A DNA stretch of 64,000 bases from Melanocharis versteri (lineage: Eukaryota; Chordata; Aves; Passeriformes; Melanocharitidae), in NCBI GenBank assembly GCA_013397845.1, contig VZTG01006789.1:681598-745597 (forward strand), given 5' to 3'. The notes below the pieces were generated by a model that had not been told where the DNA came from, searched no databases, and saw only the letters and a list, made by a program, of their open reading frames with translations. Position 1 is the first letter of the stretch; every line of letters starts with the position of its first letter. Of the stretch, positions 1 through 9,235 are shown piece by piece. Position numbers and translations under genes: made by a program.

Positions 1-3000
1 TAAATGTCAAAAGGATCTTTGGGTTCTCATATATGTCAGGGGGATCCTGTCCATTCCAGGGGCTGGGAGGTTGTCCCAGCCCTCTCCAAGAAGCTGGACC
101 CTTTAGCATCTGGACTCACTGAAACAAAGGGATTTTTAATCTAACTTTTACCTTGGGATCTAAATCCCCATGGAAACCAAGGATCATATTGGAAGACTCA
201 GCAGGTATACAAAATGGGGTGGCTCTTACACCCAGGTACGTGGTTTTGGGAGCACTCCTGCTACTGAAGGGAAATCATGGTTCAGTGGTCTGCAGAGGGA
301 AAGTCTCTGAGGCCAAAAGAACAGGTCCTCAGGTAAGAAGCAAGGGCTGTTAGTCACCAAATATGAACAGTACTAGTCCCCATTCCCTCTAAGCTACGGC
401 TGTAATTTTATGATGTCTGTAAGGCCACTGAGAATTTAAGATCTTTGCAAACAAGTCACCTTCTGCTGATATCCTGAGAACTGCCACTGGGAAACTGCAA
501 TAAAGAAGCTGTGGACAGTACCAGGTCCTTTAACCACCCAAGGCCCTCTTCAAACAGATATTTGATTAAGTAGGAATATCTCTGCAAAGATGCACTGCTT
601 CCTTCCCCTCCTTCAGCTAAGAAGAGGATCTCCTTGCCAGGTCTTCTTCCAAGAGCAATTAGCCCTGGTACCTGCAGAAATCAAGGACAGTCTCCACATA
701 AATCCTCTCTGCTTTTGTTTTATCATCCCTATAAGCCAAGTCACTGTGCCTGATCTGCCTAGGTCAACGTTGAACCTTTTCTCCTTACCCCCTCCCGATC
801 ATCTGCTTGGTTTCAAACTGTTTTGTACACCTGCGACTGATGAAGGCATCTTTGAGGGAAGCTTAGGGATGAGTGGGGAGTGACTACTGGGGTGCCCAAA
901 TGCACAAGCCTCTGTTATGTGCAGTAACTCCAGACCAGACAAACTTGTGACACCCTGCCTCCCTCCCCTGCACCCCTGCGGGAGAGCAGTGGTGCCTGGG
1001 AGATGAGCACCTGGCCCCTTAGCATGAGAATCACCATTGCTTTATGCCTTCCAGCTAATGGGTGGTTTTAGCTCTGCTAATCTCTAATCAGGGCTGGGGA
1101 AACCTAAACAAACTAGCCTGGACCATTCCAAAGCATTCATAATTACTGGATCAGGCTCAAAGATAATGCATTTAGGGCTGCTCTAAAAACATTTCAGATA
1201 GGGTGAATGTAAATAAAGTGGCCTATAATTGACCCTTCTGCTGACATCTGAACTCTGGCTGTGCTGATGCACCTGGGGAAAACAATATGAGGATGGAGAG
1301 GGGTGCCTGGGGCATCCGGCAGGTCCAGACCTACCTCTGAGTGTGACCTGTGGAGCAGCAGAGCTCAGGGTGTGGATCAGAGCCACAGGAGCTTGTGGGG
1401 TACCTGGGGCCCCTGCACGGGAGCCAACCAGGCTCCAGAGAACAAGTGCTGATGGAAGTGTGAAACACGCTGATGAGTTTTGGGGGGGTGGAAGTACAAG
1501 AGGCTGATGTGCAACCACAGGTGTAACTGGCAGTGCAGGCAAGGTATGCAGTGAACCTCTGGGCACCTAACCCTGACAAGGAAGAAGATGTGATGCTGGG
1601 AACTCATTTCTGGGCCATTCGTTTATTTCCTTGAAAGCTTGCTGTTTGCAGTGTGATTGCCTTGAGGAGCAGCTGCGGGCAGGATGGAACAAGTGGGTCT
1701 TGCCAGTGCCTCCCTCCTCCCTGCAGGGCTCTGCTCAGCTCACTCCCACCACCCCAACTCAACGAGCAGAGCTACTGAACCGGGGTGGCTGAAGGCAGCT
1801 TGGGTTTCATGTGGCAAGGCAGCACGGGGCTGGAGCACTGGGACCTACGGTCCTGGGGAGTGTGTAGGGAGGGACAGAGAGCCAATTCCCTGGCTGGATC
1901 CAACAGCCTGGATTTTAAGGCTTAATTCTCCTTTTGAGGGGGAGTAAGGGTCCTCCCTGCAGGGGCAGAGCACAGGGCAGAGCTCCTTCTGCCCCTGCTA
2001 CCGACTCACCCCGGCCTTGGTCACGTTCCCCTGGCACCCCCGGGAAGGGATGGGGATGAGAGAGGGAAGACCCCCTGTCATCCCACTCGGATGTGCTTCA
2101 CTGTGAGGCAGAGGCAATTCCCACCTCCCAGTACCTTTTACTCATGGCCAAACTTTGCTGAATCTCCAGGCAGAAAGCAAAATGCTAGTGACCAAATACA
2201 TCAATCCCAACCTTCCTCCTCACAACTTCCCCTTTGTCATCACCTGCCCCTCACCGTGCCAACTCTGGGACTCAGGAGACTTTCTCCAGCACTCACTATA
2301 AAGCACTTTGTGTCAGTCTACTGAAAAGGAGGACTTTAAAAATAATTAAAACACTGTTTTAATCTTCTTGACTTTTTTTTTCTTCCTCTCCTCCCCTGCC
2401 CCCCATTGCCCCCCCATTACCCATGAAGAAAAAATGAAAAATAAAAAGGCAGAAGGGCACTTTGTTTTCTCCCCCCACACACTCGGAGCTGTAAAATACT
2501 TCTTAATCATTGGGAGCAAGAGGATCTCCGTGCTGGGCCTCCACTTTTTGTTTGTGAGTTTATTTTTCCTAATTCATCCTTGACAAAGGACAGAGCCATA
2601 AAAGAATCAACCAGCACGTCTGTGGGAAAAAACTGCCCTGAAAAGGGTCGGAGGAATACTGTAGCATTTCCAAACAATTCCAAGAGCTAAAGCCTGTGTG
2701 AGATGCAGCTTCAGCTATAACTTGCCTTTCTAGGAACAAGCCTACATCTGTTTGGCAATGCCATATTTTGTAGGGTAAAATAAACCCTTGAGAACAAACA
2801 GGCCAGCTTATCCAGAGGGGTAAATGCCTGGGAACAGAGCTCACTTGTTAATCCTAAAACTGTCAGCAAAGACCCACTGGAGAAATTATAGCTGGCCACG
2901 GGCACTCAAGCTGTTTCCCTCTGCCTCCCCGCCTCCCCCTATCCCCACAACAGCTGTAAAATCTTCTTTATTGTTCTGCTGGAGTTGGAGAGCGGCACAG

Positions 3001-5510
3001 AGAGGTCTCCCAGCCCAGGGCTGCAGCAGCAGGGGCAGGGGGAACATCTGATCCATTGTATCTGCACCGGTGTTATTGCTTCAGTGGCAGACAAAGAAAA
3101 AGACGGCGATAAAAGAAGGAGAACAGCCCGAGCACCTACTAAAGAGGCATATGAACAGGAAATCCTGGCTTGTTCCCACATCTGAGCTGCATACGGTTTC
3201 TTTCCCTACAGGATCATTACGTTTAATGTCCTCCTGCAATTCAGGCAGCTGAGCCAGCGGAGCCCCTTCCCTCCCCCTCCTCTCTACCTTCCCTTCTCTC
3301 ATCAGATTTCGAGCCCTCCCTGTGGAAAAATGATTTGTGCACAAGCAGCCTACACAACGGTGCTTAGAAGGAATTTGCCCCTGCCAGGAGTTATTAATGG
3401 CACCCCAGTAAATGCCCCCAGCAAAACGGGCTGCTGCAAGCATCAAGTGCGTGTTGAAAAATCGGGTTTAAATCGTCCCTTGGGCAATGACCTATTGGCC
3501 ACCTAAAAAACGCAGGATTGGTTTGCTGTATAATTAAGTTCAGGCCATCTCTTGTGCTTACACATGCAGAAACCCAGATGTCAGCTTGACGCGAGTCAAA
3601 GTTCTGGGCTCTTTTAAAGCACCAGAAGACAGACCGTGAGGGCATAACATTTGCCACTGGAAGAAAACCTACTTTGAATACTTGGAATATTTAACTGACT
3701 GCAAAAGATAATTAGCCAAACCCTCTTACGCCTCCAAATATAGGTTCATTAGTCATATGAAAATATCTCATTGGAACCAAATGTGAGTCATTAGTGAAGT
3801 CAACAGCAGATCATAAAAAAGGTACCGAGAGCCTCCTTCCCGCTATCCCCGAGAAGTTGTAAGTGTGCAGTGAAAATAATTTGCTCCATTTTCTATTGAA
3901 CATCTGCTGGGAAATCTGTTTAAAAGGGAGGCTTTTGAAGGGTTGCTGGTATGCAGGGCTGTGCATCCCATTTTCCCACTTTGAGATTTGTGGGAGAAAC
4001 AATTGCAAATTCTGTGCTGGGCTTTTTTACTGTATTTATTTTTCTTTTTGACTTCTTGAAGAGACTTTCTCAAGTCGCCTGAGCTAAAATTTGGGTTCTG
4101 TAATATAAAAAGAGATTTTGTAACATGAAGTAGAGTAAAAATCTCTCCATTATTTGTTTCTAATTTTGGGGGAATGTGTTTGTTGGCTTGGAATTTCAGA
4201 GTCTCCTACACTTAGAGCAATGAGTGCTGCTGCTACAGGGACCCCAAAACCAACTAGATACTTTCCTAAGTGAAATGGTTAAAATCAGTGTCCAGCTTAA
4301 CCAAGGTGCAAACAAGCAATGGTGTGTTTTAAAAATTAAAGCAAGTGGGTAGCTCCTCTATGGCAAGGTATCTGCAGCATGATGGGCAGACAGAGAAAGG
4401 GACCACGCTTGATTAAACTCTTGTAAAACCTGAGTTATTGTTTGGGAAGACCCAGGGACTGGGATGGGACTGCACACTCAGTCCCAGGACGTATCACAGA
4501 TTTCACAACGCATGCTGAACGCTGCCGTCCATCAGCCGGCCCTACAGTCATCAATCTCACAAACAAACATGTTGTTGTATAACTCCAGAGCCGTGAGTAA
4601 TCCTGTGCCAAAAGTTGTGTCGCGCGAGTTGTCCACAGCAGCATTTTGCATTTTTCTTAATTTGAAAAAAACTAAAACCAGAACAACAAAAAATTACACC
4701 AGCAAATTTTAAATGCTCCAAAGCCGACATTTTTCCTGTGGCTGAGGGAACTCAGGCTGCCTCAGTGCCTGACTTTAACCATACACCCCACAAAGACATT
4801 AACTGAGTTTTCCAGCTTCATTAGCTCAGTTGCATTCCCTTGGCTTTGTTGTTATTATTTTCTTATTACGGAAAAAAAGTCACCTCAATGTAATACCCCA
4901 TGTAGTTAAAATCTTCTGTGTAGCCTGTGGCAGTCGGGCAGCAGGAAAACGAGTGTGATAGAGTTTGAAATGTGCATTTCACACCAAAACTCCAAAGCTC
5001 AGAGACCTCTGTCTCTGTGCCTCTGGTTGTACTCCACTTTTGGTCACCCTCGTGAGGCAGTGCCGAAAGGGAGGTGCTGAGTCAGCTGCAGACAGCTCTG
5101 ATCAGGGGGTAAAATGGCCTGTGGGCAGCCAGGCTGGAGACATGGGGCATCCCTATGGGCATGCAGCCCTGGGTCTCAAAGAGGTCCCAGCCAACTGAGG
5201 GTCCTGTTCCCATGGAGGCCTGGTGGCTCCCAGGCCCAACATTTGCTGAGTAACTGGGTGTTGGGACTGTCCCCGAGTCCAGGTTTTGTTCCCCATCCTC
5301 ATGGTGGCACCTGAACTGAAATGTGGCTGCTTGTGCCAGGCCTGGCACTTTCGGGGCAGCAGGGTGAGAGAGGGCCCTTGCTTACGCCCCCAGCTCCCTT
5401 CGTTTCTGGGGGTGTGGAGATCAGCCAGTTCCCCCTCTCCAGCACCGGGTGCTGCTGTCAGGCACGACCCCAGCCCTCTGCTGGAGTGGGACTCCATCCC
5501 TCCCTGTTCT
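1..5510. other. Upstream intergenic sequence, no gene recognised
   Basis: This stretch lies upstream of the presumed IGFBP2 promoter. Every open frame in it is short (about 130 codons or fewer), differs between frames, and shows no recognisable domain, signal peptide or splice-consistent exon. It is mostly unique-looking, moderately AT-rich sequence with short T runs, for example around 2372-2381. Two parts, about 2520-2900 and 3290-4150, are AT-rich, repeat-free and dense in homeobox-like and AP-1-like words, and are listed separately as possible conserved noncoding elements. In mammals the next gene upstream of IGFBP2 is RPL37A, but no ribosomal-protein exon is visible here. Confidence 0.6.
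3290..4150. promoter_or_regulatory. Candidate conserved noncoding / enhancer-like block
   Basis: This is a repeat-free, AT-rich block about 1.5 to 2.4 kb upstream of the CpG island. It carries several TAATTA-type homeodomain words (near 3530 and 3706), paired CATTAGT words near 3749 and 3788, and a TGAGTCA AP-1/MARE-like heptamer at 3784-3790. It has no coherent open reading frame. The texture resembles vertebrate conserved noncoding elements, but conservation cannot be measured from one sequence, so the call is an inference from composition. Confidence 0.25.
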
Positions 5511-5681
5511 AGGTGTCTCTGTGCGGCGGGTCTGGATTCGCTCCGTGTCCGGCCCCGCCGTATTCAGCGGGGCAGATCCCCATCCCCGGAGGGAGACCTT
5601 GTCTCGCACTGCAGAAGGCCCTCGCCCCGAGTTGGTCAGACCCCCCAGTTGCTCTTTGGGTCAACCCCAACCTTGTGTGCG

Positions 5682-6002
5682 NNNNNNNNNNNNNNNNNNN
5701 NNNNNNNNNNNNNNNNNNNNNNNNNNNNNNNNNNNNNNNNNNNNNNNNNNNNNNNNNNNNNNNNNNNNNNNNNNNNNNNNNNNNNNNNNNNNNNNNNNNN
5801 NNNNNNNNNNNNNNNNNNNNNNNNNNNNNNNNNNNNNNNNNNNNNNNNNNNNNNNNNNNNNNNNNNNNNNNNNNNNNNNNNNNNNNNNNNNNNNNNNNNN
5901 NNNNNNNNNNNNNNNNNNNNNNNNNNNNNNNNNNNNNNNNNNNNNNNNNNNNNNNNNNNNNNNNNNNNNNNNNNNNNNNNNNNNNNNNNNNNNNNNNNNN
6001 NN
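5682..6002. other. Assembly gap (321 N), probably hiding IGFBP2 exon 1
   Basis: There is a run of 321 undetermined bases inside the most GC-rich part of the window. None of the three plus-strand frames on the right flank contains the cysteine pattern of an IGFBP N-terminal domain, and the left flank has no plausible signal peptide. The true gap length is unknown; a complete IGFBP2 coding exon 1 (about 130-140 codons in the family) would be somewhat longer than 321 bases. Long open frames drawn across these N positions are artefacts. Confidence 0.95.
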
Positions 6003-6240
6003 CGGCACGGCGCGCCGAGAGCCGCGCACCGGGGACGGGGCACCGAGCGCCCTGCGCGGCGCGCCGGGGACCGGGCACTGCGCGCCGGGGACCTGGGGCT
6101 GGGGACCGCCGCCCGGGATGCGGGCACTGGGGGCAGCGCATCGTGCAGCGCTCACCGGGTACCGGGCACTGGGGCAGGTGGGCGCTGGGCACCGCGCACT
6201 CGGGAACGTGTGCCGGGGCAGCGCCGGGGTGCCGGAACGT
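6003..6240. repeat. Degenerate GC-rich tandem repeat (minisatellite-like)
   Basis: Imperfect copies of GC-rich words such as CCGGGGAC, CCGGGCACTG and GCGCGCCGGGGAC recur at irregular intervals of about 10-25 bases from the gap edge to about 6200. Further echoes of CCGGGCACTGGG occur near 6948. Any reading frame gives Pro/Gly/Arg/Ala-rich low-complexity peptide with recurring PGTGH. Such an array, immediately beside the N run, is a plausible reason for the assembly break. Confidence 0.6.
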
Positions 6241-6645
6241 CCAGGGCACAAAGGAATCCTGAAGGGGGCCCTCAAGGGGGTCCTCCCGGGGCAGAGCGAC
6301 CCCGCGGGAGGGCAGACAAGGGGTATCCCTGCGGGAGAGGAGCGAGAGTAAGTCCGGGGAAGCACAAAGAGGGGAGGAATGAGAGGGGCGCTGGAGGGGG
6401 GACAAAGCATGAGCGCATCCCTGAGGTGGGCGAAATGGGGTATTTGGGGGTGCAGGTACTTAGGCGGTTAGAGAGGTTTCCTTGGCATGGGACAGGACCC
6501 CGAGGGGTGGAATGTCACGAGCTGTGTGGCGGGGAGGGGAATGCAGGGACTGCTCCAGGGGGCAGGCTGGAGGTTGGGGTCTTTCAGGGAAAAAAGAAAA
6601 CACCACGGGGACAGATAAGGGTGAACTTTGGGGCAATGCAGCTGA

Positions 6646-6668
6646 GGGGCGGGGAGGGTCCTTTGGGG
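6646..6668 (+). promoter_or_regulatory. Canonical G-quadruplex motif
   Basis: Four G tracts (4, 4, 3 and 4 bases) are separated by loops of 1, 1 and 6 bases, which fits the standard G-quadruplex rule. A looser G-rich run with longer loops lies at 6264-6308. The position, in the CpG island just downstream of the presumed promoter, is typical of promoter-proximal G-quadruplexes. The motif is read directly; its formation is inferred. Confidence 0.5.
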
Positions 6669-9177
6669 AGCAGAGAGAAGTGACCGTTCAGATTTGTGTC
6701 TGGTGGAGGAGTAAAACCACCCTGAAGGGTGATGGATGCCCCAAAGATCTGGGGAGAGGCGGTGTGGGAGGACCATGTGTGCTGCCTGGTGGGAAAGGGG
6801 AGCCTGAGGGACTGCGGAGGCCCTGCTATGCGAGGGACCTGTTCCCTACGGCCACCCTTGCAGCAGAGCCCACCTTGGAGATAGGTGACCTCTGCCAGCT
6901 CCCGCGGGGGTCCTGGCCCCCTCAGGCCCCCCCAGGCCCCCCTGCTCCGGGCACTGGGTGCAGGGACAAGAGGAGCGACTCCCGGGGGCACAGCCCCGGG
7001 GACAGGGATGCCAACAGGCTCCTGACCTGTTGCTGTGATTGCCGTGGGAGGGAGCGCTCTTCGGGTTGCCGATACAGCAGTGCTGGGTTTTGTTAATGCC
7101 TCCTCTCCCCTGTGATCAACTGCAAGCTCTTTCGTTTTCCGTGGGATGTTGAGAATTGACAAATCAGCTCTGGAAATAGAAACCAGCACTTTCTCCTTTG
7201 TAGTTACCCCTCCTTGACTTCTGCTGCCTTGCTGGTTGTGCTCCCCTGGCTATGACTGGGGCTCTGACCCTGTTTGCATAACTAGTTCAGCAGCACGACT
7301 TTGAATTCCCTCCCTTCCCTCTTGAGGCTTTATTTAAAAGCACTCTGAACCGGGCTGTGCCTCTTGGCTTCCCTCTCCGTGAGGATGGGAATGCAGCCAG
7401 GTACCTGTGCATGCTGCTCCGAGTACCTGTGCACGCTGCTCCGCTTGAGGAGGAGAGATGGAGAGAGAGGAGTAAAGGAAAAACAGCAGCACGGGGAACT
7501 TCGCACGTTTCAGGCTGCTGCTTCGCGCAGCCAGGCTGCGACTGCTGTTGTCCCCTCTCTGTCCCCTCTCCTGTCCCTGCTCCTTCTCACAGCTGCGGAG
7601 GGCTGTGGAAAGGCAGGACTCTGGAGAACAATGCTGATGCAAAATCTTCCTTGACTACAGAATATGAGTGTCAGGGGAATGAATTTTAGACTCTCCAGAA
7701 GAAGCCAAGGGCATTTAGATTTAAGGAATTTGGTGCTGACTTCCAGGCTTATGCTTCTACAAAAAGCTGGGGTGGGTGGAGGGCATTGCAGTGATGGGCT
7801 GAGAGGTGATTTTCTGAGGTAGTGCTTCCTTTTTTTTCCTTTACAGACTTTAATTCAGAATTATGTTAACCTCACTCAGTATTTTGCTTGATTTGATTAT
7901 CTTAATTCCTTTACAATGGGTGTGATTTATTTGATTGTATCTCTGTGTGCACAGTTTAAGAACCCTATAATGTATGTGGTGCTCTGTAATATCCATAGGG
8001 GGTGAATAATAAAAATACTGGCACATCCTTAACAAGCGTGATGTGAAACATGCAGCTGGAATATTCACAGTTGAGCATGTCTTGGCAGAGGAGCTTGGGC
8101 ATCCAGAAAAGGGTTTGCGCTCTTCAGATTACAAAACTTTTAACAGGTTGTTGTAGCCATTAGGAAAAAATATCACAAGCAAACCAAAACAACCAAACCC
8201 ACAACAAAAACAAAATGTGAATCTGCCAGCTTCACTTGATACTCTTCTCTTCAGACTCTCATCTTTGATCCCATCTGCACTGTGCTTGCTAAACGTATAT
8301 GAGGGAGCTGAGTTTGCTTTTCGTTTTAAGCAGTGACAGGGAAAGCACTCTGGCACCCAAAAGAGCAGGGACTGGAATTTGCTTTCAAATGCTGATGTTA
8401 AGCCAGTTTCAAGAGTGCCCCAAGAGCAAGTTTTTGCCTGCAAAAAGCAGGTGTTGAGGGTTTTTTGGTGTGGTTGGTTTTTGTGGTGCTTTTTTTTTTC
8501 TTTTTAAATGTGCTTAAAGGTATTTACCCTTTTTCCCCTTTCCAGCATGAAAAGGCTCCTTTGGCTGATTCAGGACTGGAATGCAGAGCTCGTGATATTC
8601 CTAAATTAAGAGGTTGGCAAGTTTTTTTGTCCCTGATGAGAGGCAGAAGGATTGCCCAAATGAAACAAGGAATAAAACTCTGCAAATTCTCCTGCTATGG
8701 CTCCAGCATTGTTTAGTCTTCCACTAAGATCTGTAAAGCCAATCCTGAAATGGTTGTAGGCGGAAAGTAACATAAACCACCATGTAGCTAAGAAGCAGGG
8801 GATGTTGCTCATTGCACAAGAGGCCTTGGGTATTTTGGAGATGTTGGGAATGTTGGAACAAAATAGCAGCAGTCTGTGGAAATCAGTCTGAGAACTTCTA
8901 CCCTCCCCGGGGAGGCGAGTGCATCAACCCCCACCAGTGATGGGAGCGAGGTGGAGACTCAGCATCTCCAGGGATCAGGGCATTTTAGGTAGTTTTGGTG
9001 CCTCTGGACCACGTTCCTGTGCAGTTTGTTTCAGGTCATGGTGTAACAAATTTCTGTACTTCTGACTGGAACCGCCTGACCTGGGGACAGGGTTGTTACT
9101 GTATGCGCAGAGCTCGCAGAGCTCATGCTGGTCTTGAGTGTGTTTATTCTCTCAGCACCTCAGCAAGATTATCACGC

Positions 9178-9235
9178 TGTTTTGCAGATGGAGTAAATGA
9201 TGTGCCCAAGGTCCTCCAGGACACACGGAGCAGAG
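9178..9235 (-). mobile_element. MIR/CORE-SINE-like relic (weak)
   Basis: The segment carries the order of words typical of the reverse strand of the tRNA-derived MIR/CORE-SINE family: a TTTGCAGATGGAG box, then GCCCAAGGTC about 15 bases on, then GGAGCAGAG. No target-site duplication or A/B box survives, as expected for an ancient copy. The match rests on remembered consensus words and is short. Confidence 0.4.

Larger units (their letters stand above)
5515..7080. promoter_or_regulatory. IGFBP2: CpG island, presumed IGFBP2 promoter and exon 1 region
   Basis: This is the only strongly CpG-rich segment of the window. CpG dinucleotides become frequent from about 5521, are extremely dense immediately right of the sequencing gap (6003-6360), and thin out by about 7080. 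It contains GC boxes, for example in the GGGGCGGGG word near 6646. It lies upstream of IGFBP2 exons 2-4 on the same strand, with no other CpG island of this strength between. IGFBP2 promoters in other vertebrates are GC-rich, and exon 1 itself is very GC-rich, so this island is the natural place for the transcription start. No TATA box is evident beside the gap. A TATA-like TTTATTTAAAAG word at 7329-7340 lies outside the island. Exon 1 coding sequence cannot be read on either flank. Confidence 0.6.

Noticed and set aside
6338..6356. GAGA|GTAAGT at 6348, a possible donor of IGFBP2 exon 1
   Set aside because: The donor consensus is good, but the upstream sequence in the required phase contains a stop at 6260-6262 and no IGFBP-like residues. 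It would also leave an A rather than G to complete the first codon of exon 2. It could at most be a noncoding or cryptic donor.
5286..6683. A 465-codon open frame, and similar long frames on both strands, across the CpG island
   Set aside because: They run through the 321 N positions and very GC-rich repetitive DNA, where stop codons are rare. The readable parts are Pro/Gly/Arg-rich and lack the IGFBP cysteine pattern.
7329..7340. TATA-like TTTATTTAAAAG as a promoter element
   Set aside because: It lies outside the CpG island in AT-rich sequence, with no supporting initiator or downstream exon. Such words are common by chance.
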